64,000 nt of DNA, from positions 1,364,001 to 1,428,000 of the forward strand of contig NZ_JACHZG010000001.1 of the NCBI RefSeq assembly GCF_014193425.1, written 5' to 3'. Source of the DNA: Microlunatus antarcticus (GTDB lineage Bacteria; Actinomycetota; Actinomycetes; Propionibacteriales; Propionibacteriaceae). The notes under the pieces are model-generated. The model was not told the origin of the DNA. It worked only from the letters and a program-made list of their open reading frames with translations, and made no database searches. Below, piece after piece: positions 49,070 to 57,757 of the stretch; the stretch's first letter is position 1; every line of letters starts with the position of its first letter. Position numbers and translations under genes: made by a program.

Positions 49070-49440
49070 GCTTCTCCGCTCTAATTGAACGCCCAGGGAC
49101 GACGATCAGCATAGCGACCGATTGGCGGGACGAAGGTGTGCGGAGGCGGACCGTTCTGCGACGGCGCCATGGGATCGAGACGTGGGCGGGTGCGGCAGAT
49201 CTGTCAAAGGTGTTAGCAGGTGGTCGATCGAGCCATGACTATGCATTCAGCAGTCGTGCTCGGGCGGATCTCCGGCTCGTAGCCGAGAGCTCGGGCGGTG
49301 GCGAGGCCTTCACTGCTGGCCGCTCGGATCACATTTTGAAGCGTGGCTGCGCCATGGTTGGCGGCGGTGGTTCCCAGTCAGTCAAGGACGGATCGCGCGA
49401 TGCCCCGGCGCCGGTCGGCAACCACGAGGAGGCCGACGGT
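49070..49440. other. Intergenic stretch without a supported gene
   Basis: It holds the upstream region of the SIR2 gene. I see no convincing coding frame and no clear hairpin repeat; a weak TGTGCGGAGGCGGACCG lies near 49,137. Confidence 0.35.
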
Positions 49441-49817
49441 CTATTCCGTGATCGTTGGATAGCCCGTGATGCAGTCGAGGGCACCTGCCAAATCACCGTT
49501 GAGCCAATTCCGAGCAGTAGCTTGGAGTCGTAGTCGCGCCCTTCGGGTAGGGCGAGGAATGTGCTCACCGCGTCGGCGGACTGTGGCACACCAAAGTGCG
49601 TGCAGAAGTCGGCGAGGTCGTCGAACAACTCCTGCAGGAGTGGCCCGTCCTCGCCCTCCATCGGCGGAAGCCTCACGTCGTCGAGGTCGACCGGCCACAG
49701 CGGGTCGCTTTCCGGTGGCACGACCCAACCGTGGAACTGCCGCAACGAGTCCCCATTCTTAAGGCCGACCGGAACACTCGCCATCCGATGTGCCAAGCAA
49801 TCAGCCTCGTTGGGCAT
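49441..49817 (-). pseudogene. Frameshifted hypothetical gene
   Basis: The first frame reads MPNEADCLAHRMASVPVG, QFHGWVVPPESDPLWPVD, EELFDDLADFCTHFGV-like helices and GRDYDSKLL. Near 49,530 the coding frame must switch to ARNWLNGDLAGALDCITGYP and then end TITE-TAG at 49441. The second part is clearly protein-like and in another frame, so the gene carries an indel. Family unknown; it may be a small immunity-type protein. Confidence 0.5.
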
Positions 49818-49980
49818 TCGGTAGTCGCGTCGCGGTGTCCGTCTGCAACTAGTTCACCGAGGTCGGTAGACGTGCCGTAAGCCGTCCGTCCTGCGGGCGC
49901 CGGCTGACTCCGTAAGGGGACGTTTACCGGGACAGCGGGCTGCGCTGTAAGCGGTAGGTCGACCAAGAATCAAGTTCACG

Positions 49981-50128
49981 TCAGATTTCGAGGTACTGGC
50001 CGAGGAAGGCGAGTTGGGCGGGAGCAAGGCGTCGCCAGTAGTTGTCGTCGTGAGCGCCAGTTCGGGGCCCGCCGGTCGGCGCAGCAGGTCGAGGACCCGC
50101 GGGGGCATCGGGAGGTCGCTCACCCGGC
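49981..50128 (-). pseudogene. Fragment of a small hypothetical gene
   Basis: Minus-strand reading gives VSDLPMPPRVLDLLRRPA from GTG 50121, while the plausible end GAHDDNYWRRLAPAQLAFLG (stop TGA 49981) is in a different frame. It is a short, probably broken gene downstream of the DUF805 gene. Confidence 0.35.
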
Positions 50129-50146
50129 CGCGGGGGCGTGGAGGTC

Positions 50147-50704
50147 TCAGCCGGTGGCGGCGTGGTCGAACCGCTGGCCGGCGGGCACCGGCGCCGAGAC
50201 GTCGAAGATGATCAGCACCACCGACCCGATCGCCGAGACGATCATCGCACCCGCTTTGAGCGCGGCGTCGCTCGGCGCCAGGGGCGCGGGGCGGGCCATC
50301 TCGGCGAGGGTCTGGGGCACGAACCGGACCTGCACCTCCGAGGCGACGAAGACCGCGAGCGTCAACAGCTGCCACCAGCCGGTGCGGTTGATGTCGTGGA
50401 GCCGCCGGACGCCCAGCGCCGCCGCAGGTACGACCGTGGCCGCCGTCCACATCAGCCAGGGCAGCGAGGTCGGGCGTAGCGAGAGCAGCGGCGTGGAGAA
50501 GTAGGCCTCGAGCCCGCCGAGTCGGGCGAAGCGGACTCCCTCTAGGACGAACGAGACCACGATCGAGGTCAGCGCCCACCACCAGTACTCCGCCCGCCCG
50601 GCACGACCCGAGAAGGTGGCGTACTTCCGCCAGAACCGGCTGATCGCCTGGGGAAGCGTCGCCCCGTAGAGGGGCTGGTCGAGGGGGACGTCACGGGGCG
50701 GCAC
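50147..50704 (-). CDS. DUF805-family membrane protein
   Basis: A 185-residue protein with the family opening FWRKYATFSGRAGRAEYWWW. Helices near residues 45-62, 80-98 and 125-142 follow, and GVRRLHDINRTGWWQLL, the second DUF805 hallmark, is present. Base composition is GC-rich like the core, unlike the SIR2 gene. Function unknown. Confidence 0.85.
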   Translation of the reverse strand: MPPRDVPLDQPLYGATLPQAISRFWRKYATFSGRAGRAEYWWWALTSIVVSFVLEGVRFARLGGLEAYFSTPLLSLRPTSLPWLMWTAATVVPAAALGVRRLHDINRTGWWQLLTLAVFVASEVQVRFVPQTLAEMARPAPLAPSDAALKAGAMIVSAIGSVVLIIFDVSAPVPAGQRFDHAATG

Positions 50705-50940
50705 GGCGGCTCCAAGTCAGGGTGAGACCACGACACTCCCACGGTCGGCGGTCGCGCGCAGGACGCCGAGCCAAGCCGTGAGGACGCGCGGCTCGATGGC
50801 GCCCGAGGCCACGTAAGCCGGCCGTCATACGGAGCACACGCAGCGACCGACCACCAACACCTACTGCTGCGTTGCTGGCACTCGCTCTGTTACGCCTATC
50901 AACCTTTGCTGCGTCGCTGAGCCCGTGATCCGATAGTGAG

Positions 50941-51450
50941 GTGGTCGCCTTCGAGCTCGACGCGGAGCTTACGCATCCGCTGGACTTCCTGCTGCTGCAG
51001 AACGGGCCGATCAACCTGGTAACGCCACAGCGACTATCCGCACTGGTCGGTCAGCTCGCCGGCCTCGGCTACCAGGTCATCCACCTGCCCGCTGCGAGCT
51101 GGTCAGACGACGCCGACCTGTTCCGATCCATCGCCGCTCAGCTGGACTTCCCTGACTACTTCGGGCACAACTACCCGGCGCTGGACGAGTGCCTGTCCGA
51201 CTTCGCTCATGGTGATTTTGGCTGGTCTCCGGCCGCCGACCGAGGCGTTGCCGTCGCCGTCCACGACTTCGAGCAGTTCAGTGAGGCCGAGAGCTATGCC
51301 GCAGACCGACTCCTCAACTACGCCGTCGACAGCGCACGTTACGGCGCTCTGTTCGGCCACCGTCTGCTTTGGCTAGTGGAGGCCACCACAAACTTCCACC
51401 CTCAGCCGGTCGGCGCGCGCAAACCGCTGTGGGTCAAGGTCAACAACTGA
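50941..51450 (+). CDS. Barstar-family protein (RNase inhibitor-like)
   Basis: A 169-residue protein from GTG 50941. SWSDDADLFRSIAAQLDFP, YFGHNYPALDECLSDF and a late VHDFEQFSE match the barstar pattern (helix carrying the Asp residues that plug a barnase active site). The N-terminal 55 residues are an extra segment. No barnase-type RNase gene is adjacent, so this appears to be an orphan inhibitor, possibly for immunity to a rival's toxin. Confidence 0.82.
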   Translation: MVAFELDAELTHPLDFLLLQNGPINLVTPQRLSALVGQLAGLGYQVIHLPAASWSDDADLFRSIAAQLDFPDYFGHNYPALDECLSDFAHGDFGWSPAADRGVAVAVHDFEQFSEAESYAADRLLNYAVDSARYGALFGHRLLWLVEATTNFHPQPVGARKPLWVKVNN

Positions 51451-51576
51451 GATTTGCTCCGCACACGCACGCCGACAGCGCTCGTGAGGCGCGCGGGAGC
51501 CGACCGTCGTGCGGAGCACGCAGAACGCCGTCGTGTGGGAAGGCCCGTGGTCCTGCGGTTCCGAGGTCGGGCTACT

Positions 51577-52707
51577 TCAGGGGAGCCCCCAGGATCTTGC
51601 CAACCGCTTCAATGCCGCTAGGTGTGCGGGCGAGCTGAAGAGATGGTCCTCGTCGGGGTAGACGACCAGGTCGCTGTCCACCCCAGCCCGGGTTAGTGCT
51701 GCGTGCCATGCTGCAGAGTCGGCTCGGACGTTGGACTGTCCGCCGCTGATGATGGTGAGGGGTGTCGTGACCGCTTCGGGGCGGCTCATGGGTGAAGCGC
51801 CGTCCCACAGGTCAGGGCGGGCTTCGGGCGTGCAGCCGCGGAAGAAGATCTGGATGTGTCGGGTGTTGCCGGTGAAGGTGCGGACGTCGGCGGGGCCGTC
51901 CCAGCAGGCTGCGGCAGCGAAGGGGTGTTGGCGGGTGACGATCCGGTTCACCAGGTAGCCGCCGGCGCTGAACCCGTAGACATAGAGGCGAGCAGGATCG
52001 GCGATGCCTGCTGTTACCAGCTGATCAACGCCGTCGAGCACCCCGTCGGCGTCGAGGTCCCGCTCGGGCATCCCGACGGAGCGCAGCGGTTCCCACATCA
52101 TCTTCTCGCCGAGGATCCCGCTGCCTGCATAGTCGGACTGCAACAGCGCGGCGCCGTGCTTCGTCCAGAACGCTGAGTCCCCGACCTCACCTACCCTCAG
52201 CCCGAACCAGGGGCCTCCGTGGAGGTAGACGACGAGCGGGTGAGGCCCCCGGCCAGTTGGTGTGGCCAGCAGGCCTTCGAACGTCCCCCCGCGCGTTGGC
52301 CACCCGACTCGGCGAATAGGGGTAGGCGTTGCGTCGGGGGGCGCGTTGGGCGGGTCTGTGTCTAGTTCGCCGCCGATCGTCCAGGCCGCCGTACGGCGTG
52401 ATCCGTCGAGCCCAACACGGGTCAGCGCGAAGCGGTCACCACTGCGTGCGGGGTCCACCGCCCAGGAAGCCTCGTCGTCCTCGGGCGTGACAGGAAAGAT
52501 GGCGCCGGCGTCGGTTACCGCGACGACCCCGACACGGAGTCCACGACAGATCGTGACGAGGCAGCCCCACTTAGGTACGTCGATCACATCGCCCACACGG
52601 TGACCGCGCAAAGACTCGACCACCGCGCCATCGCGGTCTGTCACCAGGTGCCACATCGGCACCGCCCGCCGGTAAGCGTTTCGCCAGGAGAAGGCTGCCT
52701 GACCCAT
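51577..52707 (-). CDS. S9-family serine peptidase/alpha-beta hydrolase
   Basis: A 376-residue protein. Residues 1-130 are a short N-terminal region. The alpha/beta-hydrolase domain follows: PLVVYLHGGPWFG (oxyanion), LYVYGFSAGGYLVNR (nucleophile Ser), then TIISGGQSNVRADSA and VVYPDEDHLFSSP (catalytic His). This matches prolyl-oligopeptidase-type enzymes, but there is no full beta-propeller, so the N-terminal part is short for the family. Confidence 0.8.
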   Translation of the reverse strand: MGQAAFSWRNAYRRAVPMWHLVTDRDGAVVESLRGHRVGDVIDVPKWGCLVTICRGLRVGVVAVTDAGAIFPVTPEDDEASWAVDPARSGDRFALTRVGLDGSRRTAAWTIGGELDTDPPNAPPDATPTPIRRVGWPTRGGTFEGLLATPTGRGPHPLVVYLHGGPWFGLRVGEVGDSAFWTKHGAALLQSDYAGSGILGEKMMWEPLRSVGMPERDLDADGVLDGVDQLVTAGIADPARLYVYGFSAGGYLVNRIVTRQHPFAAAACWDGPADVRTFTGNTRHIQIFFRGCTPEARPDLWDGASPMSRPEAVTTPLTIISGGQSNVRADSAAWHAALTRAGVDSDLVVYPDEDHLFSSPAHLAALKRLARSWGLP

Positions 52708-52803
52708 TCAGGGACGCTAACAGGGACTCCGTGGCAGCGTCCGGTTCGACGTTGTGCGGAGCACGCAAGCCGATCGTCCCTAGTCCTCCCGCAGACTGGC
52801 GTG

Positions 52804-53340
52804 ATGCCTGTTACTCGCCTGCTCACCCTTGAGGACGCCCCCGTGCTTGCTCGGCTGCTCAGGGATAACCGCGCCTTCCTCGAGCCGTGGCAGCCGGCTC
52901 GACGCGACGAGTACTTCACCGAACGTGCTCAGCAGCAGGTCGCCGCCAAGGCCTTGCAGGACTACGACCAGCAGTTGAGCGTGCCGCTCGTGATCCAGGA
53001 CGCCGGCCGCGTGGCAGGGACGATCACCCTGCAGTCGATCATCCGCGGCTCATTCCAGTCGTGCAGCGTCGGCTACTGGATCGCCGAAGAAGAACAAGGC
53101 AAAGGCCTGGCTACGACGGCCCTCCACGAAGCCGTGGACCTGGCCTTCCACGAGCTACGGCTACACCGCATCCAAGCCGAGACACTTCCCAAGAACGAGC
53201 GGTCCCAGCAGGTACTGAACAGGCTGGGCTTTGTCGCCTACGGCAATGCCCAGAACTACCTCAAGATCGCCGGCACCTGGCAGGACTGCACCCTGTACCA
53301 ACTGCTCACGCCCGACCCCGCACTCGTCAGCCCGGAGTAA
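52804..53340 (+). CDS. GNAT N-acetyltransferase (RimJ/RimL-like)
   Basis: A 178-residue enzyme: MPVTRLLTLEDAPVLARLLR, SVGYWIAEEEQGKGLATTAL (acetyl-CoA loop), HRIQAETLPKNERSQQVLNR and LGFVAYGNAQNYLKIAGTW. This is the RimJ/RimL arrangement. Protein N-termini or a drug could be acetylated; the substrate is not evident. The repeat at 52745 precedes its start by about 25 bp. Confidence 0.88.
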   Translation: MPVTRLLTLEDAPVLARLLRDNRAFLEPWQPARRDEYFTERAQQQVAAKALQDYDQQLSVPLVIQDAGRVAGTITLQSIIRGSFQSCSVGYWIAEEEQGKGLATTALHEAVDLAFHELRLHRIQAETLPKNERSQQVLNRLGFVAYGNAQNYLKIAGTWQDCTLYQLLTPDPALVSPE

Positions 53341-53922
53341 CAGCACCGAGGCGAGCAACGAAGACGGTTCTCTACTCGGGCTCGAGACGCGCAACCCGAC
53401 CGTCGTGCGGAGCACGCAAGCCGACCGTCGTGCGGAGCACGCAAGCCCACCCCCGCGCCAAGGGCACGCAGCCGGGCATACTGACGGCAGTGGTGTACGA
53501 GCCCGTGCAGGGGTGCACCATGGGTCTGTGACCGCGCGCCAGCACCTCCGCCAGGTAGCTCTGCCGGCCGAAGAACTTGGCTTCGAGAGCCTATCGTTCA
53601 CCGATCGGGGTGCGCTCAGGCTGAAGGCCAGCACCGCGCGGCCGCCGGAACACGGAAGTGGTGGCACTGCAGGAGTACGTGAACCGCGAAGCCCCGCTCC
53701 CTCGAGTTCGCCACAGTCGGCGAGCGTCGAGTAGCAACTTCTTCCCGCACACCGACAAGAACTCCGACAACGTTCGCTAGACGCCGAGTCTCGGGACAAA
53801 CTGCCGTCGCGTCCGGGCGGCAACCTACCGTTGCACTTAGCGCGCAAGCCCTGCGTGCGGTATTGCCGCCGCACAGTGGACGGCTCGACGCGACACGCCG
53901 AGGCGGTACTTGGCGGGTGGAC
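53341..53922 (+). other. Stretch with repeats and a luciferase-like gene fragment
   Basis: Two forward repeat units lie at 53388-53452. Between about 53,520 and 53,630 the plus strand reads ARQHLRQVALPAEELGFESL then SFTDRG, similar to the first helix/strand of LLM-class flavin-dependent oxidoreductases; no complete domain remains. Near 53,790-53,835 CGTCCGGGCGGCAACCTACC resembles an arm of the 57-nt hairpin after ilvC. Confidence 0.4.
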
Positions 53923-54705
53923 TCAGGCGCCTAACAGGGACCAGCCGCCGTCGGACGCGATGACCTGACCTGTCACCCATTCGGCTTCGTCGCTGACCAA
54001 CCAGCCGACGAGTCGGGCGATGTCTTGCGGGGTGCTTGCTCGCCCTCCGGGGTTGCGCTCTGCCACCCATGCCCAGGCGGCGGCGTCGGCGTAGCCGGTG
54101 TTGTTCGGTCCAGGGTTGACGCAGTTGACCGTGATCCCGCGCGCGATGAGGTGAGCGGCGAGTGTCGGTGTCAATTCCCGCAGCGCTGCCTTGGACGCGA
54201 TGTACGGCAGCTCGGCCGGCATCACGCCGTGGTACTGCCCGGAGGTGAACAGCACGATCCGGCCTCCAGGACCTGCCGCGTACTGGGCGGCGAACTCCTG
54301 CACGAGCAACAGCGTGGCGCGGGTGTTGACGGCGTAGGTGAGGTCGAGCTCGGCGGCGGTGATCTCCTCGAGCGATTGCCTCGCACTACGTGCGTGGTTG
54401 GCGATCACGACATCGAGGCGCCCGAACGACTCTCGGGCCGCAGCGACAAGACGTGCTGGGGTCTCGGGGTCCGCGACATCTGCGCTGATGTGGACGAGGT
54501 TTGCGCCCTCAGCGCGGAACTCGTCGACCAGTTGCTCCACCCCGCCAGGATCGGCACGGTCCCCGTCGGCCGCGGCCCAGGAGTGCACGAGAACGGCGAC
54601 GCCGTCAGCGGCGAGACGTCGCACGATCGCCGCCCCGATAGCGGAGCGGCGACTGGCGCCCGTCACCAGGGCGACTCGACCCGTAGATCGTGCAGGTGAG
54701 GTCAT
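53923..54705 (-). CDS. Short-chain dehydrogenase/reductase
   Basis: A 260-residue SDR enzyme: [21 protein letters not shown] (cofactor motif), DVVIANHARSA (NAG-like), the catalytic Ser in FTSGQYHGVMPAELP, YIASKAALRELTPTLA (YxxxK) and NCVNPGPNNTGYAD, ending VTGQVIASDGGWSLLGA. It probably uses NADP(H), judging by the S-R after the glycine motif. Substrate unknown. Confidence 0.88.
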   Translation of the reverse strand: MTSPARSTGRVALVTGASRRSAIGAAIVRRLAADGVAVLVHSWAAADGDRADPGGVEQLVDEFRAEGANLVHISADVADPETPARLVAAARESFGRLDVVIANHARSARQSLEEITAAELDLTYAVNTRATLLLVQEFAAQYAAGPGGRIVLFTSGQYHGVMPAELPYIASKAALRELTPTLAAHLIARGITVNCVNPGPNNTGYADAAAWAWVAERNPGGRASTPQDIARLVGWLVSDEAEWVTGQVIASDGGWSLLGA

Positions 54706-54714
54706 GCCGGAACC

Positions 54715-54909
54715 CTAGAACCGGCAAAGCGCCAAGCTGCGCAAGCCGACCCTCCTGCGACGCATGGCGGCCCTCGGTCGAACTGCGTGTTCGAGGTGAG
54801 GGCCGACTGCTGAGGACTCAAACGCTCGGCCCAAGGCGGCAACAGCAGCTGACGTTAGGTCGAACGAGGCGAGCCATTCCTCGGCATCCTGGAGGCTGGC
54901 CCAGGCCAC
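54715..54909 (-). pseudogene. Fragment of a helical protein
   Basis: VAWASLQDAEEWLASFDLTS and AAVAALGRAFESSAVGPH read as normal coding sequence, but the frame has stops just upstream and runs into a repeat copy (RRRRVGLRS) at its end. It appears to be an N-terminally truncated cassette gene. The rest of 54,910-55,056 shows nothing I can support. Confidence 0.35.
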
Positions 54910-55056
54910 TCGCTCGACGTTGCGTTGAACCTAACGGCATCGTCACGCGCTTCGACCTCGTCGTCGCCCGGCGGCGGCCTCCTTGACTAGCAAGTGCGTG
55001 GTCGTCCATGGCCGGCGTAGTGGCGTAGGCCGTTGCGGCCTGAGAGAGACTTCCTC

Positions 55057-56073
55057 ATGGTCATCCTCGTGTCCGCCTCCGGATCACGGCCCCTTAATGC
55101 CGAGCTGCGAGAAAGCCTGCAGCTCAGAGCCATGCGGGCGTCGCCACCAGGGCGGGCATCTAAGGGCGAGCGTCGGAAAGTGTTTTGCACAGCACTGGAG
55201 CAGTCCGAGCAGTTGCTCAATGCCGCAGCGCAGACGCCTGCAGATGTCCGCCCAATGCTGGTGTTTTACGGCCTTGCTCAAGGCGTTAGGGCCTTGTTCG
55301 CCTGTGCTCCGGGTATCCCCGACCGAGACTTCCGCACCAAGGGCCATGGGCTCCGCGAGCGAAACCTGCGCGGCTCGCTCAGGTCCATTTCTGTCGAGAC
55401 CACTGGTAGGGGCATGTTCGCGGTGCTGTGTCAGCTGTTTGACTTCACGGAGTTCGAAGCGCCCGTCACCTTTGAGCAGCTGTGGGCGGCCAACCCGCAC
55501 CTGTTCCAGCGCCGGTTGGCCGGTTCGGAGCAACCGCCATCGGTCACCGCAGGCTGCATGCTCGACCACACCATCGACTCAGAGATGGCCGTCATGACCT
55601 TGGGGTCCCTCGGCAGCGAGGTGGGCGACCGCTTGCTGACCCGATCGGACGTGGCCGACTACGTGCGATCGACCTATGGCCCCTACCCTTTCGACGTCTT
55701 CCCCCTGGAAGAACGCTCGAAGTTTCTTTTCAAGTACCCGAGGGAACCATGGGTTGATCTCTCCGTGTCGGTCTCTCGCGATCAACACGAGATGGCTGTC
55801 GCATACCTAGACGCGCGCCAGGCTCGAGTCGGTTACAACACATGGATCCTTCCTCGTATCGGCGGCGTCCTTCCGAAGCCGAACGCCTTGGTGCTCTGGT
55901 GGGCTCTGTTCTTCAGCCTTTCGATTCGTGCCCGTTACGAGCCCGAGGGGTGGACCAAAGACCTTGACCTCGACTCCAGCCCGGTGGCTGTGCAACTTCA
56001 GGACGTTCTCGATGACGCCCCGTCGAGGTGCCATGCCCTTCTCCTTGAGGCCATCAAGGAGGTGTGTTCGTAG
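55057..56073 (+). CDS. YaaC-like protein
   Basis: A 338-residue protein with no transmembrane segments. The segment ERRKVFCTALEQSEQLLNAA followed by TPADVRPMLVFYGLAQGVRA matches the conserved helical opening of the YaaC family, and PNALVLWWALFFSLSIRARY is its typical C-terminal helix. ATG 55057 follows GAGAGAG; a TTG at 55033 would add eight residues. YaaC proteins are uncharacterised. A repeat begins only a few bases after the stop. Confidence 0.65.
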   Translation: MVILVSASGSRPLNAELRESLQLRAMRASPPGRASKGERRKVFCTALEQSEQLLNAAAQTPADVRPMLVFYGLAQGVRALFACAPGIPDRDFRTKGHGLRERNLRGSLRSISVETTGRGMFAVLCQLFDFTEFEAPVTFEQLWAANPHLFQRRLAGSEQPPSVTAGCMLDHTIDSEMAVMTLGSLGSEVGDRLLTRSDVADYVRSTYGPYPFDVFPLEERSKFLFKYPREPWVDLSVSVSRDQHEMAVAYLDARQARVGYNTWILPRIGGVLPKPNALVLWWALFFSLSIRARYEPEGWTKDLDLDSSPVAVQLQDVLDDAPSRCHALLLEAIKEVCS

Positions 56074-56580
56074 GCCGTCCGTCGTGCGGAGCACGCAACC
56101 CGACCGTCGTGCGGACGCCCTCTCTTGCCCTGCGGCACTCCCGTGCTTGCGTGCCTCTGGAAGACGGCACTCCGCACCGCTGGGAAACGGCCAAGGACCT
56201 AGCCCGCCCACGGTGCTCTCTCCGCCGCGGTACTCCTCGACCCAGGTCGACCCACCGGCTCCACCCGGCTCATTGCCGCCGGTCGTCCAGTGAAGGGGCA
56301 CGTCCGAGCCATACGTCGCATCGACCGTGAACGACTGACCGGTAGTAGAGGGCACCTCCGCTGCCGTCACCCCCGGCACGATCTCGTAGACCAGTTCGAT
56401 CAGCTGGCACACCTCATTCGCGGTCTGGTCGCGCGAGGTCAAGTCGTCGTTGGACCAGCCCTGGTCGGCGAGGCCCCGAACGACGACAACGTGTCCGGGA
56501 AGCAGGTACTCCCCGCAACTCACGTCGAAGTCCATCAGCATCGCGGTGGGCAGGCGAGACGACCGAGGCGGCAGGGGCAT
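55807..56580 (-). CDS. Chimeric ORF: native N-terminal part fused to repeat and antisense-yaaC sequence
   Basis: The native part (about 56,180-56,580) reads MDFDVSCGEYLLPGHVVVVR, NEVCQLIELVYEIVPGV and YGSDVPLHWTTGGNEPGGAG, a secreted- or cell-surface-like sequence of unknown family. At 56,175 the frame enters the 63-bp element (ECRLPEARKHGSAAGQER), then a hairpin repeat (RRSGCVLRTT), then runs antisense through the end of the YaaC gene. The original C-terminus is lost, which marks a recombination breakpoint near 56,115. Confidence 0.5.
   Translation of the reverse strand: MPLPPRSSRLPTAMLMDFDVSCGEYLLPGHVVVVRGLADQGWSNDDLTSRDQTANEVCQLIELVYEIVPGVTAAEVPSTTGQSFTVDATYGSDVPLHWTTGGNEPGGAGGSTWVEEYRGGESTVGGLGPWPFPSGAECRLPEARKHGSAAGQERASARRSGCVLRTTDGLRTHLLDGLKEKGMAPRRGVIENVLKLHSHRAGVEVKVFGPPLGLVTGTNRKAEEQSPPEHQGVRLRKDAADTRKDPCVVTDSSLARV
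56115..56175 (-). repeat. 63-bp element, copy 2 (inverted)
   Basis: The reverse complement of the element at 40311-40373, with about three mismatches. Its left end joins a truncated forward hairpin unit (GTCGTGCGGA at 56106-56115). Confidence 0.8.
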
Positions 56581-56911
56581 AAGTACGACTGTCGCAGGTC
56601 CGACCGCCTGTAGGCAGAGACTCAGGTCTTGCGACGGTCATCCCTACTGGCGCTTGTGCTGCGTGCTCCGTACGACCGTCAGCTTGCGTGCTCCGCACGA
56701 CGGTCGTCTCGTGGACCGTGGACGGGCTACCGGTGAAGCGGTACGCGCGCTTCCTCCGGGCAGGCCCAAAGTCGGCTATGGGACGTTCCAGGCCCAGGGG
56801 CATCGAGTCGGAAGGGACTACGGCGAGCGCACGCGCTGCCGAGCTACTTGCATCACCCAAGGGCGCGCGAGAAGCATCGAGGCCGCCCACCAACTACGGG
56901 GGGCCATCGAT
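56581..56911 (-). repeat. Stretch with the first reverse-oriented hairpin repeats
   Basis: Reverse units lie at 56660-56707, the first of the block where all copies point left. No complete gene is seen in the rest; a minus-strand frame reading RPEVCTVPEE-type sequence belongs to the next gene. Confidence 0.6.
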
Positions 56912-57499
56912 TCAGATCGATGGCGGTACCGACCCCGGTGCCATTGATGGGACTTCCCTATCGGCGGGCTCGGGGCCGGGGGGAGAATCGTGGCTAGGCC
57001 CGCGACAATCGTCACGTGCGCCCTTGCCTGTCTGGCTACCCCCAGGCTTGGCTCCGGACACAGGCTTTGCTTGGTACCGCCCCCAGTAGGACTGGTAAGT
57101 GGAGAGCGCCACGAAGAACAGGACGCAGGCGATCGCCCCCGCGATCATGCCGTGGTTCGAGCCCGTCGTAGCGAGCTTGTCCTCGGCTGCATGCTTACAG
57201 TCCCACGCTTTCCAGTAAGCAAGCAGCGTCGGTGCTTCTTCGGGGACAGTACACACCTCGGGACGCGCGGAACTCAGCTGCTGAGCCGGATAGGCGGAGC
57301 CGACATCAATGATGAAGCCATACACCAAGGCGTACGCCGCTCGGGTCACCCAGCCCAGCGGCTCCTCGTGAATCGTCTCCGGAGTCGGCCAGCTAAAGAC
57401 CAGCACGACGAGCAGCACGACGATGGCCGTCACGAGATTGACGTACGTCCACGCACCCGCTTGGAACAGGGGCCCGGCCCCGACAGCAAAAACGGCCAC
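56912..57499 (-). CDS. Membrane protein, 195 residues
   Basis: Helices near residues 2-16, 19-37, 50-66 and 122-137 (for example TYVNLVTAIVVLLVVLVFSW and GMIAGAIACVLFFVALSTYQ). The 60-120 loop has two Cys (EVCTVPEE, WDCKHAAED). A hydrophilic Pro/Ser/Gly tail follows. No family recognised. Confidence 0.6.
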   Translation of the reverse strand: MAVFAVGAGPLFQAGAWTYVNLVTAIVVLLVVLVFSWPTPETIHEEPLGWVTRAAYALVYGFIIDVGSAYPAQQLSSARPEVCTVPEEAPTLLAYWKAWDCKHAAEDKLATTGSNHGMIAGAIACVLFFVALSTYQSYWGRYQAKPVSGAKPGGSQTGKGARDDCRGPSHDSPPGPEPADREVPSMAPGSVPPSI

Positions 57500-57612
57500 G
57501 AGCAGCGCAGCTGGATGGTCTTGTGACGCATGTGCTCCCGCTCCTCCGTAGTGAAGGTCTTGAGCTCAGAAGGTAGCGACCCCGATGGCCACGGCTGAAG
57601 GGCCTGTCCATT

Positions 57613-57693
57613 CGCCCCGCACGACGGTCGGTCAGCGTGCTCCGCACGACGGTCGGCTTGCGTGCTCCGCACGACGGTCGGCATGCGGGCTCC
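57613..57693 (-). repeat. Reverse hairpin-repeat array, three units
   Basis: Three reverse-complement units about 24-26 bp apart (CACGACGGTCGG three times), the last followed by the degenerate GCATGCGGGCTCC. Confidence 0.88.
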
Positions 57694-57757
57694 CCACCGA
57701 GTTAGACATCGAGCCATTGGCCTGCAGGGGCGGTCCCTGATTCCCTACTGTGTCCGA

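Noticed and set aside
53500-53640. Complete luciferase-like monooxygenase gene
   Set aside because: Only about 40 residues resemble the family; the frame is bounded by stops, so it is recorded as a fragment only.
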